Position numbers and translations under genes: made by a program | Shown: positions 21,532 through 33,535 of the stretch, in pieces | How positions within the stretch are numbered: the first letter of the stretch is position 1 | How the letters are laid out: every line of letters starts with the position of its first letter | NCBI GenBank assembly: GCA_944472155.2 | Contig: OX235279.1 | Span: 55,897,564 to 55,961,563 of the forward strand | Origin: Trichobilharzia szidati | Lineage: Eukaryota; Platyhelminthes; Trematoda; Strigeidida; Schistosomatidae | Direction: 5' to 3' | Length of the DNA stretch: 64,000 bases | The notes under the pieces: generated by a model | The model's input: only the letters and a program-made list of their open reading frames with translations | Database searches by the model: none | What the model was told of the DNA's origin: nothing

Positions 21532-21605
21532 GCCCCAACCCTCCCTCTTTATCCGGGCTTGGGACCGGCTAGAATACTAGTGACCTAGAAATCTAGGCGA
21601 GGTTC

Positions 21606-21618
21606 ATTAGAATGCGTT
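21606..21618. repeat. RTE target-site duplication, 5' side
   Basis: ATTAGAATGCGTT, identical to 18363-18375; the join TSVYNRPTHSN across the two sides rebuilds a PLE RT motif. Confidence 0.9.
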
Positions 21619-21688
21619 GGCCTATTATAAACGCTAGTGTGCAGTTCACCTGTTTCTGTTGGTTTCATTTTACAATCTTACATAATTA
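21619..21688 (-). pseudogene. PLE-A1 RT slice between RTE-A and PLE-B
   Basis: The minus strand reads DCKMKPTETGELHTSVYN, the PLE thumb motif that precedes KPTHSNRYL. It shows that PLE-B also inserted into PLE-A1. Confidence 0.75.
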
Positions 21689-21796
21689 AAGCATCTTTAA
21701 TGAACTGTAATTGCATTGATCATACTTTACAAATCGATATTATTTAAAAAAGCTAATATTGTTAATAACTACTAATTTAAAATATTCTGTGTATAT
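21689..21796 (+). repeat. PLE-B 5' terminal repeat
   Basis: A 108-bp block also present at 26533-26640, 33271-33378 (reverse) and, at the other end of PLE-B3, 30597-30704. Confidence 0.85.
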
Positions 21797-24096
21797 GAAC
21801 ATATATAAATAATTGTAGAGCCTGGAAGATGAATTTATCGAGAAGAGTATTCTTTGCTTGATTATTTTGTGTTTTATAGATGTCTGAATGAATATTTTTG
21901 CTATATTGAAATCTTCTGAGCATCATTTTGCGCTAAAAGTACTCAACGAGTATTTAAAGTATAGCGCAAGGCTCAGCGAAGCAAAGACTACTGTTGACTT
22001 TATCCACCAGTGTATTGAAACAAACCGGTATCCGAAATCTTATTGGAAATCTCTACGCCGTTGCAGAATCCGGCCTAATGATAAGACACTCAAACGCCAT
22101 GCGCGTAACCAAATTGACTCAATTCAATCGTGTATTACTGAGTTATCGAAGAATGTGACAGAAAGTTTCTATGCTGTCAGCGAATTACCAGAAAACTTAA
22201 AGAAACTATTTTTAGATTATGTGGATATAATTGTGAGTAATAGGAAAGAAAAGAAACTCCTGAAGCTGGTACAGAGCTTAGAGAACAAGGCACCTGGAAC
22301 AAGATTTCCTCCGAACCCAAATCGTTTTGTGTTTAATTTTTCAGGTGTAATACTTAGTGAAGTGGATCTGCAGGTTTTATCGTTTGGCCCTAAATTTTGT
22401 GATAGCCATGTAGAAATTAACAAAATGGATGCACAAATTCAGTTCGAAAGTCTCTACACTCAAACGGAAGGCCTAACACCCTCATCAAATGAAGATGTTG
22501 AAAGACTTAAATCAACACTGGTCGATTGTTGCTATTATTACATGAACAATAAACGCAATTCGTACAGTATCTTAACCGAAAAACATAGAGAAGCCCTGGA
22601 TGTTCTCCGCAAAAATGATAACATAATAATAACAAGACCGGATAAGGGCTCAGGAGTGGTGATCATGAACAAAGCGGATTACTTTGAGAAGATGAATACT
22701 ATTCTTAATGATAATCTAAAATTCCAAAAAATCTCCTCTTCTCTGGATCCGATTGAAAAGACTGAAACAACAAGGCTTCATCTCACAGAGTCAGTACACA
22801 TCACTTAAACCCACCGGAAGGTTAACACCAAGACTATATGGCTCGCCTAAAGTGCACAAAAATGGTGTACCGCTGCGACCAGTATTAGATATGCTAAATT
22901 CACCATACCATCCTGTAGCCAAATGGTTAGTCGAACTCTTACAGCCCCTTCATACTGAGTTGGTGAAACATTGTCTAGAGGATACGTTTGGATTCGTTGA
23001 AAGGATAAGAGATTTAAATGTGGACAATAAATTCATGATATCATTTGACGTATCTTCCTTATTCACCAATGTACTCGTGGAAACAGTGGACTTTATATGC
23101 GAAGAACTCAAAAGACGAAACATCGATGTTGGCATTCCTATATCTTTTATGAAAGAGCTTCTCTTGAAATGTGCAATGAATGTCCACTTTTTATTTAATA
23201 AGTAACTGTATAGACAAATCGACGGTGTGGCAATGGGGTCACCACTAGGACCCATTCTAGCCGACACTTTCCTTGCGAAACTAGAAAATGGGCCTTTGAA
23301 GGATGTTATTAGTGAACTCGAATTTTATTGTCGGTACATGGATGTTACTTTTTTGATTATGAAGAACGAAAAGGAAGCAAAGAACATCCTGGATAAATTT
23401 AATGAGGTACATCCTGCAATAAATTTTACTATTGAGAAAGAAAAAGACTCTAGTATTTCATTTTTAGACGTCCTTATGACCAGAAAAGAGGACGGCACAA
23501 TAAGAAGTGTTTATAGAAAACCTACATCAACGGGCCAGTACACACATTTTCTCAGCTTTGTGCCCTTGAAATACAAACGCAATCTAATAGAGTGCTTGGT
23601 CCATAGAGCAAGAGAGATTTGCTCGGACGAATGTCTTGACGAGGAACTTAACAATATTAAACGGTTACTCAGTGAGAATGGCTATCCTGAAAAGTTTATT
23701 GATAAGAATCTGAATCTGAAACCAAAGTAACCCAAGTTACCAACAGTTCCAAAAAAGGCCTTGTTCTTACAGATGCAGTTCCTAGGAGAAAACGCTAATG
23801 AGATATTAACACAGCGCCTTAGAAATGCGGTAAAAAGAGCATTCCCTGCTGCTGAATTACGCTGTATCTTTAAAACCACTCCTCTTCTGCGTTCGGGAAT
23901 AAAAGACAATTTACCTAATTTCGCCTCTTCCATGTGTATATACCAACTTAACTGCTCCTGTGGAGCCAGTTAGTTGTATAGGCCGTACAATTAGGCGTGT
24001 TTCGCGTCGACTATCCGAACATCACCCTGCCTGGTTAAGCAAAGGACAAACGAAATCTATTCGCAGCGCTATTCTGTCTCATCTTGTGGAGACAGA
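21797..24096 (+). pseudogene. PLE-B copy 1 (left arm), 3'-cut by RTE-C
   Basis: Frames in order: 21888-22808 (306 codons; N-terminal region ending in ITRPDKGSGVVI), then a frameshift to 22753-23205 (RLYGSPKVHKNGVPLRP, MISFDVSSLFTNV), a TAA, 23227-23730 in phase (VAMGSPLGPILAD, CRYMDVTF, ISFLDVLMTRKEDG), a TAA, 23761-23973 in phase (RTE-independent linker, NAVKRAFPAAELR), then a frameshift to SCIGRTIRR and SEHHPAWL (GIY-YIG). The catalytic motif is YMDV, one aspartate lost. The sequence stops at GAGACAG (24096), where RTE-C begins. All stops and shifts are shared with the other two copies. Confidence 0.92.
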
Positions 24097-25720
24097 ACAC
24101 ACACTTCAAAAGACTCCTAAATCGATCACCACCTACAACGCGCCCAACAATAACAACAACTGAGACAGAGCTACTAGTGAATACCAACCCCCTGACGAAA
24201 TCAGAAGACCTGAAGGCAATCAAGTTGCTAAAAGGTGGAAAAGCAGCAGGACCAGATGAAATCCCAGCAGAAGCATTGAAAACGGACCCAGAGACAACAG
24301 CGGACTTGATGACGCCACTACTGGATAAGGTGTGGAAAGAAGGCAAGGTACTCGTGGATTGGAAGAAAGGATACTTATTCAAACTACCAAAGAAAGGAGA
24401 CCTAAGTCAATGCAAGAACTGGCGCGGAATTATGCTCCTGTCCATCCCAAGCAAAATACTAAGCCGCATCATCATGGAGAGAATCAAACATGCCCTGGAT
24501 GAAAAACTTCGACCGGAACAGGCTGGATTTAGGAGAAACAAGTCATGCATTGATCAGATCGCCACATTACGGATCATCATTGAACAAAGCTTGGACTGGC
24601 AGTCACCTCTCTATCTCAACTTCATCGACTTTGAAAAGGCCTTCGACAGCGTCTATCGAGAGGTGATTTGGCAACTACTTCGCTACTACGGGGCGCCACC
24701 GACAATTATACATCTCATCCAACAGCTGTACGACAATGCTGCATGCCAAGTAATCCACAACGGGAAACTCACGGAATCCTTCGAAGTGAGGACAGGAGTA
24801 AGACAAGGCTGCCTACTATCGCCAATGATTTTCCTGATTGTAGTAGATTGGATAATGCGACAAACAGCGGGCAATGAGGAAACAGGCATAAAATGGACTC
24901 ACAGAAAAAACTTGGAGGATCTGGACTTCGTCGATGATATATGTCTGATTTCCCACAAACTGGAAGATATGCAAGCGAAAAGCAACAAGTTGGCAGAAGA
25001 AGCATCCAGAGAAGATAGGACTTCAGGTGAACATAGAGAAAACGGAGGTGATGAAGATTCCTGGCCAACACCAACAGCCACAGCAACAACAACAGACAGC
25101 AATCAGCATAAATGGAAGGAACCTGAAAGAAACAACCTCCTTTACCTACCTGGGAAGCATCGTTTCAACTACAGGCCCAACTGACGAGGATATCAAAGCA
25201 AGGATCGGAAAAGCAAGACAAGCTTTCACTACTCTCAAGTCTGTGTGGAGGTCAACAGCATTCAGCGTCAAAAATAAGATCCGGATTTTCAACTCGAATG
25301 TGAAGTCAGTGCTACTATACGGATCAGAGACTTGGCGCGTCATAAAGAGAATCTCAAACAAACTACAGACCTTCATTAACAGTTGTCTTCGCTCAATACT
25401 CAAGATCAGATGGCCAGCCAGAAAAGACCAGCAACAGGGATCTTTGGGAACGAACCAACCAGGAACCGATTGTGAAACAAATAGGCAGGAAGAAATGGAG
25501 ATGGATTGGCCATACTCTGAGGAAACCATCAAGTGACATAACTAGACAAGCCCTTGAGTGGAACCCGAAAGGGAAGTGGCGAGTTGGTCGTCCAAGGGTG
25601 ACTTGGAGGAGGTCATGTGAAGAGGAGATGAAAGCGTGTGGGCAGACTTGGAGCCAGGTGAAGACTCTAACAGAGAACAGAACGCAATGGAGACGCACGG
25701 CTGAAGCCCCATTGTTCCTG
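24097..25720 (+). pseudogene. 5'-truncated RTE-C, copy 1
   Basis: It begins inside the linker before the RT (HFKRLLNRSPPTTRP) and so fuses in frame to PLE-B at 24084. It then reads AGPDEIPAEAL, NWRGIMLL, FIDFEKAFDSVYREV, QGCLLSPMIFLIVVDW and DFVDDICLI (catalytic DD kept, A to V in the ADD box). Frameshifts near 25020 and 25500 separate the RT, the LYGSETWR and the [13 protein letters not shown] segments (25027-25536, 25472 onwards). It is a separate subfamily from RTE-A: similar protein, many substitutions. The 3' end is lost in the assembly gap. Confidence 0.9.
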
Positions 25721-26220
25721 NNNNNNNNNNNNNNNNNNNNNNNNNNNNNNNNNNNNNNNNNNNNNNNNNNNNNNNNNNNNNNNNNNNNNNNNNNNNNNNN
25801 NNNNNNNNNNNNNNNNNNNNNNNNNNNNNNNNNNNNNNNNNNNNNNNNNNNNNNNNNNNNNNNNNNNNNNNNNNNNNNNNNNNNNNNNNNNNNNNNNNNN
25901 NNNNNNNNNNNNNNNNNNNNNNNNNNNNNNNNNNNNNNNNNNNNNNNNNNNNNNNNNNNNNNNNNNNNNNNNNNNNNNNNNNNNNNNNNNNNNNNNNNNN
26001 NNNNNNNNNNNNNNNNNNNNNNNNNNNNNNNNNNNNNNNNNNNNNNNNNNNNNNNNNNNNNNNNNNNNNNNNNNNNNNNNNNNNNNNNNNNNNNNNNNNN
26101 NNNNNNNNNNNNNNNNNNNNNNNNNNNNNNNNNNNNNNNNNNNNNNNNNNNNNNNNNNNNNNNNNNNNNNNNNNNNNNNNNNNNNNNNNNNNNNNNNNNN
26201 NNNNNNNNNNNNNNNNNNNN
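25721..26220. other. Assembly gap (500 N)
   Basis: Exactly 500 Ns, a placeholder size. By comparison with the flanks it should hide the end of RTE-C and most of a minus-strand RTE-A, unless that copy is truncated. Confidence 0.98.
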
Positions 26221-26449
26221 CCCGAAGGCTTTCACCAGCCTGCGTCATTTCACTTCCCCGATTCCAGCGAAAAATAAGGTTATTGTTTGTATTTTTAGAA
26301 TTTTTAATGTATTTGTGCGTTGAAGCTTTTGTAGCAATTTGGTTAAGTTTTGGGGGTGGAGTTGATAGAACCACGCCCCAACCCTCCCTCTTTATCCGGG
26401 CTTGGGACCGGCTAGAATACTAGTGACCTAGGAAATCTAGGCGAGGTTC
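26221..26449 (-). mobile_element. RTE-A third copy, 5' end only
   Basis: It matches 21377-21605, including the leader and the first codons, with one extra base (CCTAGGAAATC against CCTAGAAATC). It is followed by the TSD copy ATTAGAATGCGTT at 26450-26462. The body is in the gap. Confidence 0.9.
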
Positions 26450-26462
26450 ATTAGAATGCGTT

Positions 26463-26532
26463 GGCCTATTATAAACGCTAGTGTGCAGTTCACCTGTTTC
26501 TGTTGGTTTCATTTTACAATCTTACATAATTA
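26463..26532 (-). pseudogene. PLE-A1 RT slice, third copy
   Basis: The same sequence as 21619-21688. Confidence 0.75.
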
Positions 26533-28940
26533 AAGCATCTTTAATGAACTGTAATTGCATTGATCATACTTTACAAATCGATATTATTTAAAAAAGCTAA
26601 TATTGTTAATAACTACTAATTTAAAATATTCTGTGTATATGAACATATATAAATAATTGTAGAGCCTGGAAGATGAATTTATCGAGAAGAGTATTCTTTG
26701 CTTGATTATTTTGTGTTTTATAGATGTCTGAATGAATATTTTTGCTATATTGAAATCTTCTGAGCATCATTTTGCGCTAAAAGTACTCAACGAGTATTTA
26801 AAGTATAGCGCAAGGCTCAGCGAAGCAAAGACTACTGTTGACTTTATCCACCAGTATATTGAAACAAACCGGTATCCGAAATCTTATTGGAAATCTCTAC
26901 GCCGTTGCAGAATCCGGCCTAATGATAAGACACTCAAACGCCATGCGCGTAACCAAATTGACTCAATTCAATCGTGTATTACTGAGTTATCGAAGAATGT
27001 GACAGAAAGTTTCTATGCTGTCAGCGAATTACCAGAAAACTTAAAGAAACTATTTTTAGATTATGTGGATATAATTGTGAGTAATAGGAAAGAAAAGAAA
27101 CTCCTGAAGCTGGTACAGAGCTTAGAGAACAAGGCACCTGGAACAAGATTTCCTCCGAACCCAAATCGTTTTGTGTTTAATTTTTCAGGTGTAATACTTA
27201 GTGAAGTGGATCTGCAGGTTTTATCGTTTGGCCCTAAATTTTGTGATAGCCATGTAGAAATTAACAAAATGGATGCACAAATTCAGTTCGAAAGTCTCTA
27301 CACTCAAACGGAAGGCCTAACACCCTCATCAAATGAAGATGTTGAAAGACTTAAATCAACACTGGTCGATTGTTGCTATTATTACATGAACAATAAACGC
27401 AATTCGCACAGTATCTTAACCGAAAAACATAGAGAAGCCCTGGATGTTCTCCGCAAAAATGATAACATAATAATAACAAGACCGGATAAGGGCTCAGGAG
27501 TGGTGATCATGAACAAAGCGGATTACTTTGAGAAGATGAATACTATTCTTAATGATAATCTAAAATTCCAAAAAATCTCCTCTTCTCTGGATCCGATTGA
27601 AAAGACTGAAACAACAAGGCTTCATCTCACAGAGTCAGTACACATCACTTAAACCCACCGGAAGGTTAACACCAAGACTATATGGCTCGCCTAAAGTGCA
27701 CAAAAATGGTGTACCGCTGCGACCAGTATTAGATATGCTAAATTCACCATACCATCCTGTAGCCAAATGGTTAGTCGAACTCTTACAGCCCCTTCATACT
27801 GAGTTGGTGAAACATTGTCTAGAGGATACGTTTGGATTCGTTGAAAGGATAAGAGATTTAAATGTGGACAATAAATTCATGATATCATTTGACGTATCTT
27901 CCTTATTCACCAATGTACTCGTGGAAACAGTGGACTTTATATGCGAAGAACTCAAAAGACGAAACATCGATGTTGGCATTCCTATATCTTTTATGAAAGA
28001 GCTTCTCTTGAAATGTGCAATGAATGTCCACTTTTTATTTAATAAGTAACTGTATAGACAAATCGACGGTGTGGCAATGGGGTCACCACTAGGACCCATT
28101 CTAGCCGACACTTTCCTTGCGAAACTAGAAAATGGGCCTTTGAAGGATGTTATTAGTGAACTCGAATTTTATTGTCGGTACATGGATGTTACTTTTTTGA
28201 TTATGAAGAACGAAAAGGAAGCAAAGAACATCCTGGATAAATTTAATGAGGTACATCCTGCAATAAATTTTACTATTGAGAAAGAAAAAGACTCTAGTAT
28301 TTCATTTTTAGACGTCCTTATGACCAGAAAAGAGGACGGCACAATAAGAAGTGTTTATAGAAAACCTACATCAACGGGCCAGTACACACATTTTCTCAGC
28401 TTTGTGCCCTTGAAATACAAACGCAATCTAATAGAGTGCTTGGTCCATAGAGCAAGAGAGATTTGCTCGGACGAATGTCTTGACGAGGAACTTAACAATA
28501 TTAAACGGTTACTCAGTGAGAATGGCTATCCTGAAAAGTTTATTGATAAGAATCTGAATCTGAAACCAAAGTAACCCAAGTTACCAACAGTTCCAAAAAA
28601 GGCCTTGTTCTTACAGATGCAGTTCCTAGGAGAAAACGCCAATGAGATATTAACACAGCGCCTTAGAAATGCGGTAAAAAGAGCATTCCCTGCTGCTGAA
28701 TTACGCTGTATCTTTAAAACCACTCCTCTTCTGCGTTCGGGAATAAAAGACAATTTACCTAATTTCGCCTCTTCCATGTGTATATACCAACTTAACTGCT
28801 CCTGTGGAGCCAGTTAGTTGTATAGGCCGTACAATTAGGCGTGTTTCGCGTCGACTTTCCGAACATCACCCTGCCTGGTTAAGCAAAGGACAAACGAAAT
28901 CTATTCGCAGCGCTATTCTGTCTCATCTTGTGGAGACAGA
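26533..28940 (+). pseudogene. PLE-B copy 2 with 5' terminal repeat
   Basis: It is a direct repeat of 21689-24096 offset by 4844 bases. Frames are at 26732-27652, 27597-28049, 28071-28574, 28605-28817 and on into the endonuclease. It has YMDV like copy 1 but QYIETNRY and NSHSIL like copy 3, so it branches with copy 1 after copy 3 split off and before copy 1 gained private changes. Lesions are the same as in copy 1. Confidence 0.92.
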
Positions 28941-30596
28941 ACACACACTTCAAAAGACTCCTAAATCGATCACCACCTACAACGCGCCCAACAATAACAA
29001 CAACTGAGACAGAGCTACTAGTGAATACCAACCCCCTGACGAAATCAGAAGACCTGAAGGCAATCAAGTTGCTAAAAGGTGGAAAAGCAGCAGGACCAGA
29101 TGAAATCCCAGCAGAAGCATTGAAAACGGACCCAGAGACAACAGCGGACTTGATGACGCCACTACTGGATAAGGTGTGGAAAGAAGGCAAGGTACTCGTG
29201 GATTGGAAGAAAGGATACTTATTCAAACTACCAAAGAAAGGAGACCTAAGTCAATGCAAGAACTGGCGCGGAATTATGCTCCTGTCCATCCCAAGCAAAA
29301 TACTAAGCCGCATCATCATGGAGAGAATCAAACATGCCCTGGATGAAAAACTTCGACCGGAACAGGCTGGATTTAGGAGAAACAAGTCATGCATTGATCA
29401 GATCGCCACATTACGGATCATCATTGAACAAAGCTTGGAGTGGCAGTCACCTCTCTATCTCAACTTCATCGACTTTGAAAAGGCCTTCGACAGCGTCTAT
29501 CGAGAGGTGATTTGGCAACTACTTCGCTACTACGGGGTGCCACCGACAATTATACATCTCATCCAACAGCTGTACGACAATGCTGCATGCCAAGTAATCC
29601 ACAACGGGAAACTCACGGAATCCTTCGAAGTGAGGACAGGAGTAAGACAAGGCTGCCTACTATCGCCAATGATTTTCCTGATTGTAGTAGATTGGATAAT
29701 GCGACAGACAGCGGGCAATGAGGAAATAGGCATAAAATGGACTCACAGAAAAAACTTGGAGGATCTGGACTTCGTCGATGATATATGTCTGATTTCCCAC
29801 AAACTGGAAGATCTGCAAGCGAAAAGCAACAAGTTGGCAGAAGAAGCATCCAGAGAAGATAGGACTTCAGGTGAACATAGAGAAAACGGAGGTGATGAAG
29901 ATTCCTGGCCAACACCAACAGCCACAGCAACAACAACAGACAGCAATCAGCATAAATGGAAGGAACCTGAAAGAAACAACCTCCTTTACCTACCTGGGAA
30001 GCATCGTTTCAACTACAGGCCCAACTGACGAGGATATCAAAGCAAGGATCGGAAAAGCAAGACAAGCTTTCACTACTCTCAAGTCTGTGTGGAGGTCAAC
30101 AGCATTCAGCGTCAAAAATAAGATCCGGATTTTCAACTCGAATGTGAAGTCAGTGCTACTATACGGATCAGAGACTTGGCGCGTCATAAAGAGAATCTCA
30201 AACAAACTACAGACCTTCATTAACAGTTGTCTTCGCTCAATACTCAAGATCAGATGGCCAGCCAGAAAAGACCAGCAACAGGGATCTTTGGGAACGAACC
30301 AACCAGGAACCGATTGTGAAACAAATAGGCAGGAAGAAATGGAGATGGATTGGCCATACTCTGAGGAAACCATCAAGTGACATAACTAGACAAGCCCTTT
30401 AGTGGAACCCGAAAGGGAAGTGGCGAGTTGGTCGTCCAAGGGTGACTTGGAGGAGGTCATGTGAAGAGGAGATGAAAGCGTGTGGGCAGACTTGGAGCCA
30501 GGTGAAGACTCTAACAGAGAACAGAACGCAATGGAGACGCACGGCTGAAGCCCCATTGTTCCTGTAGGAATTAACGATACAAAATAATAATAATAA
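28941..30596 (+). pseudogene. 5'-truncated RTE-C, copy 2, with 3' end
   Basis: It matches 24097-25720 and adds the true 3' end: CCATTGTTCCTGTAGGAATT then (AAT)n at about 30580-30596. Frames 28928-30028, 29871-30380 and the rest carry the same shifts as copy 1; a TAG at about 30400 (CCTTTAGTGG against CCTTGAGTGG) is private. The flank after it is a PLE-B terminal repeat, not the PLE-B endonuclease, so this was not a simple insertion. Confidence 0.9.
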
Positions 30597-30704
30597 TATA
30601 CACAGAATATTTTAAATTAATAGTTATTAACAATATTAGCTTTTTTAAATAATATCGATTTGTAAAGTATGATCAATGCAATTACAGTTCATTAAAGATG
30701 CTTA
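30597..30704 (-). repeat. PLE-B3 3' terminal repeat
   Basis: 108 bp, one mismatch to 33271-33378, same orientation. With that block it brackets PLE-B3 like a pair of pseudo-LTRs. Confidence 0.85.
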
Positions 30705-33378
30705 AGTTATAATAATAATAAAGAAAGAATAGCGAATAGAATATCACCTAAAATTAGGGAAATTTCCACAAAATTGAGGATCATTCAAACCTAGATGGCC
30801 AAGGTAAGGATAATGTCTGAACTAGCTTCCTTTGCACGCATAAATTGGGCCTCTTAATGTGGATCCAAATGGCCTCAGCAGTATTTAGTAAACGAACCCT
30901 TAAGGCGAAGTAAGGATTTGTTGGTATGCGGTAAACGACTATGAAAGCCTGGTTAACATCTATCTTGTGTGCTGTCTCCACAAGATGAGACAGAATAGCG
31001 CTGCGAATAGATTTCGTTTGTCCTTTGCTTAACCAGGCAGGGTGATGTTCGGAAAGTCGACGCGAAACACGCCTAATTGTACGGCCTATACAACTAACTG
31101 GCTCCACAGGAGCAGTTAAGTTGGTATATACACATGGAAGAGGCGAAATTAGGTAAATTGTCTTTTATTCCCGAACGCAGAAGAGGAGTGGTTTTAAAGA
31201 TACAGCGTAATTCAGCAGCAGGGAATGCTCTTTTTACCGCATTTCTAAGGCGCTGTGTTAATATCTCATTGGCGTTTTCTCCTAGGAACTGCATCTGTAA
31301 GAACAAGGCCTTTTTTGGAACTGTTGGTAACTTGGGTTACTTTGGTTTCAGATTCAGATTCTTATCAATAAACTTTTCAGGATAGCCATTCTCACTGAGT
31401 AACCGTTTAATATTGTTAAGTTCCTCGTCAAGACATTCGTCCGAGCAAATCTCTCTTGCTCTATGGACCAAGCACTCTATTAGATTGCGTTTGTATTTCA
31501 AGGGCACAAAGCTGAGAAAATGTGTGTACTGGCCCGTTGATGTAGGTTTTCTATAAACACTTCTTATTGTGCCGTCCTCTTTTCTGGTCATAAGGACGTC
31601 TAAAAATGAAATACTAGAGTCTTTTTCTTTCTCAATAGTAAAATTTATTGCAGGATGTACCTCATTAAATTTATCCAGGATGTTCTTTGCTTCCTTTTCG
31701 TTCTTCATAATCAAAAAAGTATCATCCATGTACCGACAATAAAATTCGAGTTCACTAATAACATCCTTCAAAGGCCCATTTTCTAGTTTCGCAAGGAAAA
31801 TGTCGGCTAGAATGGGTCCTAGTGGTGACCCCATTGCCACACCGTCGATTTGTCTATACAGTTACTTATTAAATAAAAAGTGGACATTCATTGCACATTT
31901 CAAGAGAAGCTCTTTCATAAAAGATATAGGAATGCCAACATCGATGTTTCGTCTTTTGAGTTCTTCGCATATAAAGTCCACTGTTTCCACGAGTACATTG
32001 GTGAATAAGGAAGATACGTCAAATGATATCATGAATTTATTGTCCACATTTAAATCTCTTATCCTTTCAACGAATCCAAACGTATCCTCTAGACAATGTT
32101 TCACCAACTCAGTATGAAGGGGCTGTAAGAGTTCGACTAACCATTTGGCTACAGGATGGTATGGTGAATTTAGCATATCTAATACTGGTCGCAGCGGTAC
32201 ACCATTTTTGTGCACTTTAGGCGAGCCATATAGTCTTGGTGTTAACCTTCCGGTGGGTTTAAGTGATGTGTACTGACTCTGTGAGATGAAGCCTTGTTGT
32301 TTCAGTCTTTTCAATCGGATCCAGAGAAGAGGAGATTTTTTGGAATTTTAGATTATCATTAAGAATAGTATTCATCTTCTCAAAGTAATCCGCTTTGTTC
32401 ATGATCACCACTCCTGAGCCCTTATCCGGTCTTGTTATTATTATGTTATCATTTTTGCGGAGAACATCCAGGGCTTCTCTATGTTTTTCGGTTAAGATAC
32501 TGTGCGAATTGCGTTTATTGTTCATGTAATAATAGCAACAATCGACCAGTGTTGATTTAAGTCTTTCAACATCTTCATTTGATGAGGGTGTTAGGCCTTC
32601 CGTTTGAGTGTAGAGACTTTCGAACTGAATTTGTGCATCCATTTTGTTAATTTCTACATGGCTATCACAAAATTTAGGGCCAAACGATAAAACCTGCAGA
32701 TCCACTTCACTAAGTATTACACCTGAAAAATTAAACACAAAACGATTTGGGTTCGGAGGAAATCTTGTTCCAGGTGCCTTGTTCTCTAAGCTCTGTACCA
32801 GCTTCAGGAGTTTCTTTTCTTTCCTATTACTCACAATTATATCCACATAATCTAAAAATAGTTTCTTTAAGTTTTCTGGTAATTCGCTGACAGCATAGAA
32901 ACTTTCTGTCACATTCTTCGATAACTCAGTAATACACGATTGAATTGAGTCAATTTGGTTACGCGCATGGCGTTTGAGTGTCTTATCATTAGGCCGGATT
33001 CTGCAACGGCGTAGAGATTTCCAATAAGATTTCGGATACCGGTTTGTTTCAATATACTGGTGGATAAAGTCAACAGTAGTCTTTGCTTCGCTGAGCCTTG
33101 CGCTATACTTTAAATACTCGTTGAGTACTTTTAGCGCAAAATGATGCTCAGAAGATTTCAATATAGCAAAAATATTCATTCAGACATCTATAAAACACAA
33201 AATAATCAAGCAAAGAATACTCTTCTCGATAAATTCATCTTCCAGGCTCTACAATTATTTATATATGTTCATATACACAGAATATTTTAAATTAGTAGTT
33301 ATTAACAATATTAGCTTTTTTAAATAATATCGATTTGTAAAGTATGATCAATGCAATTACAGTTCATTAAAGATGCTT
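30705..33378 (-). pseudogene. PLE-B copy 3 (right arm), longest copy
   Basis: It keeps the 3' end that copies 1 and 2 lost: 31107-30781 continues SCIGRTIRR, SEHHPAWL, TAHKIDVNQAFIVVYRIP, LLNTAEAIWI and LCVQRKLVQTLSLPWP to a stop, then a 76-bp UTR. RT frames are at 33179-32259, 32314-31862, 31840-31337 and 31306-31094, with the same frameshifts and TAA codons as the others. Here the catalytic box is intact (CRYMDDTFLIM) and ADIF replaces ADTF. The 5' terminal repeat is 33271-33378. Confidence 0.93.
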
Positions 33379-33448
33379 TAATTATGTAAGATTGTAAAAT
33401 GAAACCAACAGAAACAGGTGAACTGCACACTAGCGTTTATAATAGGCC
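33379..33448 (+). pseudogene. PLE-A1 RT slice, right arm
   Basis: Mirror of 21619-21688. The TSD copy AACGCATTCTAAT follows at 33449-33461. Confidence 0.75.
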
Positions 33449-33535
33449 AACGCATTCTAATGAACCTCGCCTAGATTTCTAGGTCACTAGTATTCTAGCC
33501 GGTCCCAAGCCCGGATAAAGAGGGAGGGTTGGGGC

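Larger units (their letters stand above)
18376..21605 (-). mobile_element. Full-length RTE-type non-LTR retrotransposon (RTE-A, left)
   Basis: A 3230-bp element with 13-bp TSDs, a short 5' leader starting GAACCTCGCC, one long reading frame (21531-18388) interrupted by two TAA codons, almost no 3' UTR and an (ATT)n end. One ORF with an endonuclease and RT, a short 3' UTR and a simple-repeat tail fits the RTE clade (SR2-like in schistosomes). It is inserted in the RT coding region of PLE-A1. The same two stops are in the right-arm copy (33462-36691). Confidence 0.92.
13240..24096 (+). repeat. Left arm of a very long inverted repeat
   Basis: Every feature in this arm has a reversed twin at a position that sums to about 55067 (for example 18883+36184, 20439+34628, 23730+31337, 15875+39192). 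The outer breakpoint is at GCAAGAAAAG (13240) against 41824; the inner one is after GAGACAG near 24096 against 30971. A (AAT)n length difference shifts the outermost sums to about 55062-55064. Confidence 0.95.

Noticed and set aside
25393..26374. Long ORFs over the N gap
   Set aside because: They are open only because the Ns cannot give stops; the ends belong to RTE-C and RTE-A.
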